A program made the translations under genes and the position numbers. From positions 1,798,001 to 1,862,000 of the forward strand of contig OZ220677.1 in assembly GCA_965116335.1 (NCBI GenBank): DNA of 64,000 nt. Direction: 5' to 3'. Under the pieces are notes generated by a model. It was not told the DNA's origin, did not search any database, and was given only the letters and a program-made list of their open reading frames with translations. Positions 14,671 to 24,623 of the stretch are shown here, piece by piece. The stretch is from G963663315 sp965116335 (GTDB lineage Bacteria > Pseudomonadota > Gammaproteobacteria > Arenicellales > Poriferihabitantaceae). Within the stretch, counting starts at the first letter, position 1; the number at the start of each line of letters is the position of its first letter.

Positions 14671-15923
14671 TGGCCGAGATCCGCAACTATACGATGAATT
14701 TCGGGCCGCAGCATCCGGCGGCGCACGGCGTGCTCAGAATCATCATGGAGATGGATGGTGAGGTAATTGAACGCTGTGACCCGCATATCGGCTTGCTGCA
14801 TCGGGGGACGGAGAAGCTGGCGGAGACCAAGCCCTATAACCAGAGTATCGGTTATATGGACCGCCTCGATTATGTCTCGATGATGTGTAACGAGCATGCA
14901 TACGTGCTGGCAATCGAGAAGATGCTCGGCATCGAAATACCGCTTCGCGCACAATATATCCGGGTGCTGTTTGATGAGATCACCCGTATCCTGAATCATT
15001 GCCTGTGGCTGGGCGCCCATGCGCTGGATGTCGGCGCCATGAGTGTGTTCCTGTACTGTTTCCGTGAAAGGGAAGACCTGATGGATTGTTACGAGGCGGT
15101 GTCCGGCGCGCGGATGCATGCTACTTATTACCGGCCCGGCGGGGTTTATCGGGATCTGCCTGACCAGATGCCGAAATACGCTCCTGACAAGCGGCACTCC
15201 GAGGCTGAAACTCTGGCCCGAAACGAAGACCGCGAAGGCTCATTGCTTGATTTCATTGAGGCTTTCACCGAGCGTTTCCCGGCCTGTGTGGATGAATATG
15301 AAACCCTGCTGAGCGATAACCGCATCTGGAAACAGAGGACCGTGGACATCGGCATTGTGGAGCCTGAACGGGCCAAGGCGCTGGGCTTCAGCGGGGCCAT
15401 GCTGAGAGGTTCAGGAATAGAATGGGACTTGCGAAAAAAACAGCCCTATGAAGTGTATGAGCGCATGGATTTTGATATTCCGGTTGGCACCAATGGCGAC
15501 TGCTATGACCGCTATCTGGTACGAGTCGAGGAAATGCGCCAATCCAACCGCATCATCAGACAGTGCATTGACTGGCTGCGAAACCATCCCGGCCCGGTCA
15601 TTCTCGATGATCACAAGCTGACTCCGCCTGCGCGGGAAAATATGAAAGGCGATATGGAGTCCCTGATTCATCACTTCAAGTTGTTTACCGAGGGTTATTG
15701 CGTGCCAGCCGGGGAGGCTTATGCGGCCATTGAGCATCCCAAGGGAGAGTTCGGTATTTATCTGGCTTCGGATGGCGCCAACAAGCCCTACCGGGTCAAA
15801 ATCAGGGCGCCCGGTTTTGCTCACCTCGCCGCCCTGCACGAAATGTCCAGTGGTCACATGCTGGCCGATATGGTCGCGATCATTGGTACCCAGGATATTG
15901 TGTTCGGTGAGATAGACAGATAG
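14670..15923 (+). CDS. nuoD: NADH-quinone oxidoreductase subunit D
   Basis: A 417-residue subunit related to hydrogenase large subunits, which forms the quinone pocket with NuoB. It starts MAEIRNYTMNFGPQHPAAHG and carries HIGLLHRGTEKLAE, NQSIGYMDRLDYVSMMCNE and, at the end, SSGHMLADMVAIIGTQDIVF. His and Asp/Tyr residues of the quinone site lie in these motifs. Full length. Confidence 0.97.
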   Translation: MAEIRNYTMNFGPQHPAAHGVLRIIMEMDGEVIERCDPHIGLLHRGTEKLAETKPYNQSIGYMDRLDYVSMMCNEHAYVLAIEKMLGIEIPLRAQYIRVLFDEITRILNHCLWLGAHALDVGAMSVFLYCFREREDLMDCYEAVSGARMHATYYRPGGVYRDLPDQMPKYAPDKRHSEAETLARNEDREGSLLDFIEAFTERFPACVDEYETLLSDNRIWKQRTVDIGIVEPERAKALGFSGAMLRGSGIEWDLRKKQPYEVYERMDFDIPVGTNGDCYDRYLVRVEEMRQSNRIIRQCIDWLRNHPGPVILDDHKLTPPARENMKGDMESLIHHFKLFTEGYCVPAGEAYAAIEHPKGEFGIYLASDGANKPYRVKIRAPGFAHLAALHEMSSGHMLADMVAIIGTQDIVFGEIDR

Positions 15924-15926
15924 ACC

Positions 15927-16424
15927 ATGGCATCAGATTGTACCCATCCTTCCCGGCTGTGCGACGCATCCATGCAACAGATCAGCCATGAACTGGAGAA
16001 ATATCCGGCGGAGCAACGCCAGTCTGCATTGCTGGCCGCCCTGCGAATCGCCCAGGATGAGCATGGCTGGCTAAGCCCTGAACTGATAGAAACCGTTGCC
16101 GGCATTATCGGCATACCACCGATCAAGGCTTACGAGGTCGCGACCTTTTACTCCATGTATGACCTGAGTCCGGTCGGCAGACACAAGGTCTGCCTGTGTA
16201 CCAATATCTCCTGTATGTTGCGTGGCTCGGATGAGATCGTCGCTCACCTGCAGCACAAGCTCGGCATCCAATTTGGCGAAACCACTGCCGATGGCCGCTT
16301 TACCCTGAAAGAGGTCGAGTGCCTGGCTGCCTGTGCCGGAGCGCCGATGATGCAGATTGGACGTGATTACTACGAAGACCTGACTCCGGATAAAGTGGAC
16401 CGGATTCTTGAGGGGCTGACATGA
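15927..16424 (+). CDS. nuoE: NADH-quinone oxidoreductase subunit E
   Basis: A 165-residue thioredoxin-like subunit carrying the N1a [2Fe-2S] cluster. Ligands are seen in KVCLCTNISCML (CxxxxC) and EVECLAACAGAPMMQIG (CxxxC). The N-terminal helical part (QRQSALLAALRIAQDEHGWL) is typical. It overlaps nuoF by 4 bp. Confidence 0.97.
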   Translation: MASDCTHPSRLCDASMQQISHELEKYPAEQRQSALLAALRIAQDEHGWLSPELIETVAGIIGIPPIKAYEVATFYSMYDLSPVGRHKVCLCTNISCMLRGSDEIVAHLQHKLGIQFGETTADGRFTLKEVECLAACAGAPMMQIGRDYYEDLTPDKVDRILEGLT

Positions 16425-17725
16425 ACCTGCCATTGGTTGCCGACCGATTCAGTTCCCTGCGAAAGGCATGCAATGTCAGCCTGCCCGACCCGGCTATCAC
16501 GGAACCCTGGACATTGCAAAGTTATCGCGCCAACGGGGGTTACCAGGCATTGGAGAAAGTACTGGCTGGTCAGATACCGCATACTGAAATTATCGATACC
16601 CTCAAGCAATCGAATATCCGCGGGCGGGGCGGGGCCGGATTTCCGGTGGGGGTGAAATGGAGCTTCATGCCACATAGTTCGCCAGTGCAGAAATATGTGG
16701 TCTGTAATTCCGACGAAGGCGAACCCGGCACCTGCAAGGACCGGGATATTATGCGGCTGAATCCGCATGCCCTGATTGAGGGCATGACCATTGGCGGTTA
16801 TGTGATGGGCGCTACGGTCGGTTACAACTATATACGTGGCGAATTCCAGGAACCCTATGAGGTCATGGAGGAAGCGGTAAAGGAGGCTTATCAGGCCGGT
16901 TTGCTGGGTCGCGACCTGTTCGGCTCTGGCTTTGACTTCGATCTGTACAACCATCTGGGCGCGGGCGCCTATATCTGTGGCGAGGAAACCGCGCTGCTCA
17001 ATTCGCTGGAAGGCAAGAAAGGCGAGCCGCGCTTCAAGCCGCCCTTCCCGGCGGCTTATGGCTTGTATGGCAAGCCGACCACAATAAACAATACCGAGTC
17101 CTTCGCCTCTGTGCCCGCCATTCTGAGGGCGAACGGCAACTGGATGGATGGTACGTGGTTCAAGCAGCTGGGGGTTGAAAATGCCGGAGGGGTCAAGGTG
17201 TTTTCGGTGACCGGCCATGTGGAACGCCCCGGAAATTATGAGATCGCGATGGGCACGCCTTTCCGTGATCTGCTGGAAATGGCGGGCGGAGTCTGGAAAG
17301 GCCGCAAGTTAAAAGCCGTGATCCCCGGCGGGTCGTCGGTGCCGGTCATGCCTGCGGAAAACATCATGCAGGCGAATATGGATTATGATTCACTACAAAA
17401 ACACGGCTCTGCGGTCGGCGCCGGTTCCGTAATTGTGATGGATGAAACCACCGACATGGTGAAAATCCTGAAACGCATCGCGTATTTCTACTACGAAGAG
17501 TCCTGCGGTCAGTGCACGCCCTGCCGGGAGGGCACTGGCTGGTTGTACCGTATTTTGAAACGAATTGATTCAGGACATGGCAAAATAGAGGATCTGGATA
17601 CGTTGCTGGATGTCGCCAACCGGATAGAAGGCCGCACCATCTGCGCGTTGGGTGACGCGGCGGCCTGGCCGGTGCAGAGTTTCCTTAAGCATTTCCGGCA
17701 TGAGTTTGAAGCGAAGTTAGGGTAA
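16421..17725 (+). CDS. nuoF: NADH-quinone oxidoreductase subunit F
   Basis: A 434-residue subunit that binds NADH and FMN and carries cluster N3. The nucleotide site is seen in IRGRGGAGFPVGVKWSFMP and NSDEGEPGTCKDRDIM. N3 ligands lie in YEESCGQCTPCREGTGW plus the Cys of GRTICALGDAAAWPVQ. Full length. Overlaps nuoE. Confidence 0.98.
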   Translation: MNLPLVADRFSSLRKACNVSLPDPAITEPWTLQSYRANGGYQALEKVLAGQIPHTEIIDTLKQSNIRGRGGAGFPVGVKWSFMPHSSPVQKYVVCNSDEGEPGTCKDRDIMRLNPHALIEGMTIGGYVMGATVGYNYIRGEFQEPYEVMEEAVKEAYQAGLLGRDLFGSGFDFDLYNHLGAGAYICGEETALLNSLEGKKGEPRFKPPFPAAYGLYGKPTTINNTESFASVPAILRANGNWMDGTWFKQLGVENAGGVKVFSVTGHVERPGNYEIAMGTPFRDLLEMAGGVWKGRKLKAVIPGGSSVPVMPAENIMQANMDYDSLQKHGSAVGAGSVIVMDETTDMVKILKRIAYFYYEESCGQCTPCREGTGWLYRILKRIDSGHGKIEDLDTLLDVANRIEGRTICALGDAAAWPVQSFLKHFRHEFEAKLG

Positions 17726-17735
17726 CGGATACGCG

Positions 17736-20126
17736 ATGAGTACGATAACCATAGAAGTGGACGGCAGGGAGCTTGAGGCCGAGGCGGGTGAAATGCTGAT
17801 TCGTGTCACCGACCGCAATGATATTTATATCCCCCGGTTCTGCTACCATGAAAAACTGTCGGTCGCGGCGAATTGCCGGATGTGTCTGGTGGAAGTGGAA
17901 CGGGCGCCGAAGCCGATGCCGGCCTGCGCGACTCCGGTCAACGACGGCATGAAGGTCTTTACCCGGTCGAAACTGGCGCACGAAGCCCAGAAGGGCACCA
18001 TGGAATTCCTGCTGATCAATCATCCGCTGGATTGTCCGGTTTGTGATCAGGGCGGAGAGTGCCCGCTACAGGATCAGGCGCTGGGGTACGGCGGCGACGA
18101 TTCGCGCTTCATGGAAGCCAAACGAGTGGTTCCGAATTATGACATCGGGCCTCTGGTCGCCACCGAAATGACCCGTTGCATCCACTGTACGCGCTGTGTG
18201 CGTTTCGGCGAGGAAGTTGCCGGAGTGGTTGAAATGGGCATGCCGGGGCGCGGTGAGCACGCTAAAATCACCACTTTCCTCAGTCGTCCGGTGAATTCCG
18301 AGGTTTCCGGCAACATCATTGATCTGTGTCCGGTCGGTGCCCTCACGTCCAGACCCTATCGTTTCGCCGCGCGTTCCTGGGAGCTGCAAAACCACTCGGC
18401 CATCAGCCCGCACGATTGCCTCGGAGCCAATATCAATGTCCAGACGCTCCGGGGGCAGGTTGAACGGGTTCTGCCGATTGAAAATCCCGCGATCAACGAA
18501 TGCTGGCTGGCGGATCGGGATCGCTTTTCCTATGAGGCGGTCAACAGTGAGCAACGCCTGCTCGAACCGATGATCCGGCAACAGGGTCGCTGGCAGACAA
18601 CTGATTGGGAAACCGCTCTGACCTTTGCCGCCGAGGGGCTGGGCGCCATCATCAATTCCGGCTCGGCTGATGACATCGGCGGAATCGCGGGGTATGCGTC
18701 AACACTGGAGGAGTTCTACCTGTTACAGAAACTGCTGCGAGCGCTGGGCAGTGAGAATGTGGATCACCGTTTGCAACCGTGTGATTTCAGAGACGATGAC
18801 ATAGCTCCGGCCTGGCCCGCATCAGAGGCGGCCATCAGTGACTATGACAAGCAACAGGCCGTACTACTGGTCGGTTCCAACATCCGTAAGGAACAGCCGT
18901 TGCTCGCCTTGAAAATCCGGCGCGGAGTTGAGTCCGGCCTGACTCGGGCAAGTGCCATCAATCCGATGGATTATGATTTGAATTTCAGTCTGGTCGAAGC
19001 CACTCTCGGGGCCGGGCGGGCGATGATATCCCGGCTTGCAGAATTGGCTATGGAGGTCGCTACAATCCAGTCGGTTGATCTACCCGAAGATATTCGCCTG
19101 CTTGTCTGCGATCATCCCGGCATGCGCCAATCCGCGCACAATCTGGTTGATGCGGGTGGCAACGGATTGATCATTCTGGGAGCTGGCGCCCAACAGCACC
19201 CGGATGCCAGCGTGATCAAGGCCATTGCCAGCTGGATTGCCAATACCGCAGGTTGCAGGCTGGCCATTCTGGTGCCGGGCAACAGTGTGGCCGGACATAT
19301 CGCGAATTGCCGACCCGGCACCGGTGGCAAAACCCTGCACGACATGATGAGCGGGGGATTACAGGGTTTTGTATTGCTCGGCTGTGAGCCGGAACTGGAC
19401 TGCATGAACGCAAAAGCGGCGATAGCGGCAATGAATAGTGCGCGTTTTGTCGTCCAGATGAGCGCTTTTGAAAGTGAATCAGTGAAAAAATACGCGGATG
19501 TGCTGTTGCCGATCGCCGCCTTTACCGAGTCTGCCGGTACTTTCATCAACTGCGAAGGCCGGGCGCAAACAGCCGAAATTGCGGCCAGTCCCCCAGGTGC
19601 TGCCCGGCCCGCCTGGAAGGTGCTGCGTGTACTGGGTAATTTCATGCGCTGCGAGGGGTTCGACTTCATCACGCTGGACGATGTCATGGAGGAAATCCGG
19701 TCTGTCACCGCATTGAATGATCAACAACCGACTGCACGTTGCACACAGCACCGCATCGGCCCGTTGTTATCCGCAGCCGCTGCGGATGATGCGCTGCTGA
19801 GACTCACGGATATGCCAATGTACCGGGGTGAGATCACACTGCGTAACGCGGACGCGCTCCAGCGTACTGCGGACAATCCCGCGCCGATAGCATCCATCCA
19901 TCCCGTCACGGCCTCAAGGCTGGGTCTTGCCGAAGGCGATGAAGTGATCGTACAGGCATTCGTGAAAGATGGAGGCGGTCGCATCCGGTTGCCACTCCGA
20001 TTCAACCATCGCCTGATGGAGAATTGCGTCCATGTTCCCGCCGGATTCCATGAGACGTCTGACCTCGGTGGCCAGGCAACAGTCAACCTGCTGAAAGTGC
20101 ATCCACACGGTAAGGCAGATGGTTGA
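17736..20126 (+). CDS. nuoG: NADH-quinone oxidoreductase subunit G
   Basis: A 796-residue subunit with several iron-sulfur clusters. The ferredoxin-like N-terminus has RFCYHEKLSVAANCRMCLVE ([2Fe-2S]). LINHPLDCPVCDQGGECPLQ gives the His-ligated N5, and MTRCIHCTRCVRFGEEVAG with DLCPVGALT gives N4. The molybdopterin-oxidoreductase-like domain follows from about residue 220. Where E. coli has a CxxCxxxC motif for cluster N7, this protein has SPHDCLGANINVQ with a single Cys, so N7 is probably absent, as in many bacteria. The stop overlaps nuoH by 8 bp. Confidence 0.97.
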   Translation: MSTITIEVDGRELEAEAGEMLIRVTDRNDIYIPRFCYHEKLSVAANCRMCLVEVERAPKPMPACATPVNDGMKVFTRSKLAHEAQKGTMEFLLINHPLDCPVCDQGGECPLQDQALGYGGDDSRFMEAKRVVPNYDIGPLVATEMTRCIHCTRCVRFGEEVAGVVEMGMPGRGEHAKITTFLSRPVNSEVSGNIIDLCPVGALTSRPYRFAARSWELQNHSAISPHDCLGANINVQTLRGQVERVLPIENPAINECWLADRDRFSYEAVNSEQRLLEPMIRQQGRWQTTDWETALTFAAEGLGAIINSGSADDIGGIAGYASTLEEFYLLQKLLRALGSENVDHRLQPCDFRDDDIAPAWPASEAAISDYDKQQAVLLVGSNIRKEQPLLALKIRRGVESGLTRASAINPMDYDLNFSLVEATLGAGRAMISRLAELAMEVATIQSVDLPEDIRLLVCDHPGMRQSAHNLVDAGGNGLIILGAGAQQHPDASVIKAIASWIANTAGCRLAILVPGNSVAGHIANCRPGTGGKTLHDMMSGGLQGFVLLGCEPELDCMNAKAAIAAMNSARFVVQMSAFESESVKKYADVLLPIAAFTESAGTFINCEGRAQTAEIAASPPGAARPAWKVLRVLGNFMRCEGFDFITLDDVMEEIRSVTALNDQQPTARCTQHRIGPLLSAAAADDALLRLTDMPMYRGEITLRNADALQRTADNPAPIASIHPVTASRLGLAEGDEVIVQAFVKDGGGRIRLPLRFNHRLMENCVHVPAGFHETSDLGGQATVNLLKVHPHGKADG

Positions 20127-21165
20127 TTTCTATTTCTCAATGACCGGGTGGCTGCCGGACAGTTTGCAGCAGTTGGTCTGGATCATGCTGAAGATCACCG
20201 CAATCATCATTCCATTGATGGCCTGCGTGGCCTGGTTTACTTTTGCCGAGCGCAAGGTGATCGGCTATATGCAGACTCGGGTCGGTCCGAACCGGGTCGG
20301 CATCAAAGGCTGGGCGCAACCGATTGCGGATGCCGTCAAACTGATGTTCAAGGAAGTCATCATTCCGCGCAAATCGAACCGATACCTGTTCCTTATCGCC
20401 CCGATTCTTTCCCTGGCACCGGCGCTGGCGGCCTGGGCTGTGGTGCCATTTACTGACTCGCTGGTGCTGGCTAACATTGATGCCAGTCTGTTGTATGTGC
20501 TGGCCCTGACTTCGATGGGGGTCTATGGCGTGATTGTGGCGGGTTGGGCATCGAACTCCAAATATGCCTTTCTGGGCGCGATGCGCTCTGCCGCACAGAT
20601 CGTTGCCTACGAAATCGCCATGGGATTTGCCCTGGTGGGCGTGTTGATGGTCGCTGGCAGTCTCAACCTGAGAGAAATCGTGATGCATCAATCCGGTGGC
20701 TTCTGGCAGTGGTACTGGCTGCCCCTGTTGCCGCTGTTCGTCGTATATTTCATTTCTGGAGTGGCGGAGACCAATCGCGCGCCGTTTGATGTGGCCGAAG
20801 GCGAGTCAGAAATTGTTGCCGGATTCCATGTCGAATATTCCGGTATGGGTTTTGCGGTGTTTTTCCTGGCGGAATACGCCAATATGATTTTGATTGCGGC
20901 ACTCACTGTATTGATGTTTCTGGGAGGGTGGCTGCCGCCGATTGACGCAGCGCCGTTCACCTGGCTTCCCGGCCTGTTCTGGTTCGGCGCAAAAACCGCG
21001 GCGGTGGCATTCCTGTTTTTATGGTTTCGCGCAACTTTTCCGCGCTACCGATACGATCAGATCATGCGCCTTGGCTGGAAAGTCCTGATCCCGGTTACTC
21101 TGGTATGGATTGTCGTAATCGGCCTCGGCAAGTTCCATACGCCACTCGGCTTTATTTTTGCATAA
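20119..21165 (+). CDS. nuoH: NADH-quinone oxidoreductase subunit H
   Basis: A 348-residue membrane subunit (ND1-like) with about eight helices, which links the quinone pocket to the proton channels. Conserved stretches: FTFAERKVIGYMQTRVGPNR, GWAQPIADAVKLMFKE, ISGVAETNRAPFDVAEGESE and the terminal WFRATFPRYRYDQIMRLGWK. Full length. Confidence 0.97.
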   Translation: MVDFYFSMTGWLPDSLQQLVWIMLKITAIIIPLMACVAWFTFAERKVIGYMQTRVGPNRVGIKGWAQPIADAVKLMFKEVIIPRKSNRYLFLIAPILSLAPALAAWAVVPFTDSLVLANIDASLLYVLALTSMGVYGVIVAGWASNSKYAFLGAMRSAAQIVAYEIAMGFALVGVLMVAGSLNLREIVMHQSGGFWQWYWLPLLPLFVVYFISGVAETNRAPFDVAEGESEIVAGFHVEYSGMGFAVFFLAEYANMILIAALTVLMFLGGWLPPIDAAPFTWLPGLFWFGAKTAAVAFLFLWFRATFPRYRYDQIMRLGWKVLIPVTLVWIVVIGLGKFHTPLGFIFA

Positions 21166-21196
21166 CGGCACGCAAGTGTAATCACAGGTATCCTCA

Positions 21197-21688
21197 ATGG
21201 CTCTGGATCTCAAGCAACTTTACAAGACCTTTTCCCTGCAGGAATTGAGGAAAGGACTGGGTGTAACCGGCCGTCAGCTTTTCAACAAGAAAACGACGAT
21301 CATGTACCCGGAGGAAAAAACACCGAAGTCGCCGCGCTTTCGCGGCCTGCACGCACTGCGGCGCTATCCCAATGGCGAGGAACGCTGCATCGCATGCAAG
21401 CTGTGTGAAGCGGTCTGCCCAGCGCTGGCTATCACCATTGATTCTGAAGAGCGCGAGGATGGCACCCGCCGCACCACCCGTTATGATATCGACCTGTTCA
21501 AGTGCGTTTACTGCGGGTTCTGTGAAGAAGCCTGCCCGGTGGATTCGATTGTAATGACCGATATACATGAGTTCCACATGGAGGAGAACGAGGAACGTGT
21601 GATCGACAAACAGGGACTGCTGGAAATAGGCGACCGCTACGAAGCCGAGATCGCCGCCGCGCGCAAACAGGATTCAGTCTACCGATAA
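21197..21688 (+). CDS. nuoI: NADH-quinone oxidoreductase subunit I
   Basis: A 163-residue subunit with two [4Fe-4S] clusters (N6a and N6b) in CIACKLCEAVCPALAI and CVYCGFCEEACPVDSIV. The N-terminal FRGLHALRRYPNGEERCIAC is diagnostic. Eight bases separate it from nuoJ. Confidence 0.98.
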   Translation: MALDLKQLYKTFSLQELRKGLGVTGRQLFNKKTTIMYPEEKTPKSPRFRGLHALRRYPNGEERCIACKLCEAVCPALAITIDSEEREDGTRRTTRYDIDLFKCVYCGFCEEACPVDSIVMTDIHEFHMEENEERVIDKQGLLEIGDRYEAEIAAARKQDSVYR

Positions 21689-21696
21689 ATCAGGCG

Positions 21697-22320
21697 ATGA
21701 CACTTCTGCAAACAGCCTTCTATATATTCAGCGCGATTCTGGTGTTCGCGGCGATGATGGTGGTAACCATCCGCAACCCGGTCAAATCCGCGCTGTTTCT
21801 GGTGTTGGCGTTTTTCAGCGCGGCCTGTATCTGGATTACCTTGCAGGCTGAATTCCTGGCCATTGTCCTGGTACTGGTCTATGTCGGGGCCGTGATGGTG
21901 TTGTTCCTGTTCGTTGTGATGATGCTGGATATTGATCTCGCCAGGCTACGCGCTGGCTTCACCCGTTATCTGCCGATCGGCTCACTGGTTGCGGTGCTGC
22001 TTGTGGTTGAGATGGTGCTGGTGTTGTATGGCTCCTTCGGTGCCGGTGATTACAGCCCGCCCGCCAACCCCGGAGTCGGCTACAGCAACTCAAAGGAGCT
22101 GGGCGGACAGTTGTATACCCACTATGTTTTCGCGTTTGAAATTGCCGCGTTGATTCTGCTGGTTGCGATTATTGCGGCTATTGCGCTGACCATGAGAAGA
22201 CGCCCGGAAACAAAATATATCAACCCCGCAGAGCAGGTATTGGTGAAACGTGAAGACCGGCTGCGAATCGTGAAAATGAAGCCGGAGACCGCCTCCTCCG
22301 TTGACCGGGAGCAGCCATGA
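21697..22320 (+). CDS. nuoJ: NADH-quinone oxidoreductase subunit J
   Basis: A 207-residue ND6-like membrane subunit with five hydrophobic helices. Signatures: VTIRNPVKSALFLVLAFFSA and EFLAIVLVLVYVGAVMVLFL, the helix with the pi-bulge in known structures. Overlaps nuoK by 4 bp (ATGA). Confidence 0.96.
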   Translation: MTLLQTAFYIFSAILVFAAMMVVTIRNPVKSALFLVLAFFSAACIWITLQAEFLAIVLVLVYVGAVMVLFLFVVMMLDIDLARLRAGFTRYLPIGSLVAVLLVVEMVLVLYGSFGAGDYSPPANPGVGYSNSKELGGQLYTHYVFAFEIAALILLVAIIAAIALTMRRRPETKYINPAEQVLVKREDRLRIVKMKPETASSVDREQP

Positions 22321-22622
22321 TTCCACTCTCGCATTATCTTATTTTAGGCGCGATCCTGTTCGCGATCAGCGTCGTCGGCATATTCCTGAACCGCAAGAAT
22401 GTCGTAATCCTGCTGATGGCGATTGAACTGTTGCTGCTTGCGGTCAACCTGAACTTCGTGGCCTTCTCATATTATCTGAATGACATCGCTGGCCAGGTCT
22501 TTGTGTTCTTCATCCTGACCGTGGCTGCGGCGGAAGCGGCAATCGGACTGGCCATCCTGATCGTACTGTTCAGAAGCAGGCAAACCATCAATGTGGAAGA
22601 ACTGGATACCCTGAAAGGATGA
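22317..22622 (+). CDS. nuoK: NADH-quinone oxidoreductase subunit K
   Basis: A 101-residue ND4L-like membrane subunit with three helices. Conserved acidic residues for proton transfer sit in LLMAIELLLLAVNLNFVAFS and AAAEAAIGLAILIVLFR. Overlaps nuoJ and nuoL by 4 bp each. Confidence 0.97.
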   Translation: MIPLSHYLILGAILFAISVVGIFLNRKNVVILLMAIELLLLAVNLNFVAFSYYLNDIAGQVFVFFILTVAAAEAAIGLAILIVLFRSRQTINVEELDTLKG

Positions 22623-24580
22623 AGAATATCTACCTGACCATTCCCCTGATCTGTCTGGTTGCCTCGGTCGTAACCGGACTGTTCGGTAAATCCATCGGGC
22701 GTCGAGGCTCGCATTGGATCACGATTGCCGGAGTAGCCATTGCCTTCGTATTGTCGCTCTGGGTCTATGCCGATGTTCGCAGCGGCGGCATCGCCAACCA
22801 GATCGTGTATACCTGGGCAATCAGTGGCGGTATTTCCTTTGATATTGGCTTCCTGATTGACCAGTTGAGTGCGACGATGATGGTAATTGTCACCTTTGTC
22901 TCGCTGATGGTTCATATCTATACCATTGGCTATATGGCGGAGGATCCGGGTTACCAGCGATTCTTCTGTTACATCTCCCTGTTTACTTTCGCCATGCTGA
23001 TGCTGGTCATGTCGAACAACTTCCTGCAGTTGTTTTTCGGCTGGGAGGCGGTCGGGCTGGTGTCGTATCTGCTGATCGGGTTCTGGTTTGACCGGGACAC
23101 CGCGATTTTCGCCAACATGAAGGCGTTTCTGGTGAATCGGGTTGGTGACTTCGGGTTTTTGTTGGGAATCGCCGCCATTCTGGCCGTGTTCGGTTCACTC
23201 GATTACGCCACCGTGTTCGGCGGCGCCGCAGCGCACGGGGAAGCCACTGTGGCCTCGCCCTTTGGTGAATGGGAGTGGATTACCGTCATCTGCATCCTGT
23301 TGTTTGTCGGCGCCATGGGTAAATCTGCGCAAGTGCCGCTGCATGTCTGGCTGCCGGATTCGATGGAGGGGCCGACTCCGATCTCGGCGTTGATTCACGC
23401 GGCGACCATGGTAACGGCGGGGATCTTCATGGTGGCGCGCATGTCTCCCCTGTTCGAGTTGAGCGAAACCGCCTTGTCGGTGGTATTGATCGTCGGCGCC
23501 ACCACCGCAATCCTCATGGCCCTGGTCGGCCTGGTACAGAATGACATCAAAAGAGTGGTCGCCTACTCAACCCTGTCGCAGCTCGGTTATATGACGGTGG
23601 CGCTGGGAGTATCGGCTTATGAGATCGCAATCTTCCACCTGGGTACTCACGCATTCTTCAAGGCGCTGCTGTTTCTCGCTGCCGGATCGGTCATTATCGC
23701 CATGCACCATGAGCAGGACATGAGGAAAATGGGCGGCTTGAAAGCCGTCATGCCAATCACCTATCTGACCTGCCTGGCCGGCTCGCTGGCGCTGGCCGGA
23801 GTCCCTCCGTTCGCCGGTTTTTTCTCCAAGGACGCGATTATCGAGGCGGTCCGTCACAGTGATACCGCAGGGGCGCAGTTCGCCTATATCGCGGTACTGG
23901 CCGGAGTGTTCGTCACTGCATTCTATTCTTTCCGGTTATTGTTCATGACCTTCCATGGCAAAAACCGTGCCGACCAACAGACACAATCCCATCTGCATGA
24001 ATCGCCTCGGGTGGTGACTCTACCCCTGGTTGCACTGGCCATTCCCTCAATCCTGGCTGGCCTGCTGTTCTTCGGGCCGGTGATCAGCGGCGAACACTTC
24101 GGCGACTCTCTGTTTATCCTCGCCCATCATGACGTCACGCGAGAAATTGCCGATGCCTATACCGGCAAGACCGGCGCAGAACTGATATTCAGTGCTATCC
24201 TGCACGGTATACTGACTCCGCCTTTCTGGCTGGCAATCGCTGGAATCGCCGGTGCCTGGTATTGTTATTGCCACAATCGGGCAATGCCGGCGCGGATTGC
24301 AAATGCCAGCGGCCCCATCTACCGCATATTGCAAAACAAGTACGGCTTTGATGATTTCTATCAAGCCCTGCTCGCACGCGGCTCGGTATGCTCCGGCAAA
24401 CTGCTGCACAAGAATGTCGATGCGGGGTTAATTGATGGTGGGCTGGTGAATGGAACTGCCCATACTGTAGCCGCTATTTCAGTAGCCTTACGGAAAATCC
24501 AGACCGGGTATACCTATCATTACGCCTTTGTGATGATTATCGGATTGTTCAGCCTGATCACACTGTTTGTCTGGTTTTGA
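22619..24580 (+). CDS. nuoL: NADH-quinone oxidoreductase subunit L
   Basis: A 653-residue antiporter-like subunit with about 15-16 membrane helices and a long C-terminal lateral helix. Signatures: FFGWEAVGLVSYLLIGFWFD, GKSAQVPLHVWLPDSMEGPT, PISALIHAATMVTAGIF, VQNDIKRVVAYSTLSQLGYM. It pumps protons in the distal arm of complex I. A 43-bp gap precedes nuoM. Confidence 0.97.
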   Translation: MKNIYLTIPLICLVASVVTGLFGKSIGRRGSHWITIAGVAIAFVLSLWVYADVRSGGIANQIVYTWAISGGISFDIGFLIDQLSATMMVIVTFVSLMVHIYTIGYMAEDPGYQRFFCYISLFTFAMLMLVMSNNFLQLFFGWEAVGLVSYLLIGFWFDRDTAIFANMKAFLVNRVGDFGFLLGIAAILAVFGSLDYATVFGGAAAHGEATVASPFGEWEWITVICILLFVGAMGKSAQVPLHVWLPDSMEGPTPISALIHAATMVTAGIFMVARMSPLFELSETALSVVLIVGATTAILMALVGLVQNDIKRVVAYSTLSQLGYMTVALGVSAYEIAIFHLGTHAFFKALLFLAAGSVIIAMHHEQDMRKMGGLKAVMPITYLTCLAGSLALAGVPPFAGFFSKDAIIEAVRHSDTAGAQFAYIAVLAGVFVTAFYSFRLLFMTFHGKNRADQQTQSHLHESPRVVTLPLVALAIPSILAGLLFFGPVISGEHFGDSLFILAHHDVTREIADAYTGKTGAELIFSAILHGILTPPFWLAIAGIAGAWYCYCHNRAMPARIANASGPIYRILQNKYGFDDFYQALLARGSVCSGKLLHKNVDAGLIDGGLVNGTAHTVAAISVALRKIQTGYTYHYAFVMIIGLFSLITLFVWF

Positions 24581-24623
24581 TAATGATACTTGACTTGAAC
24601 ACCGGACGGTCCTGAGGTCCCGT

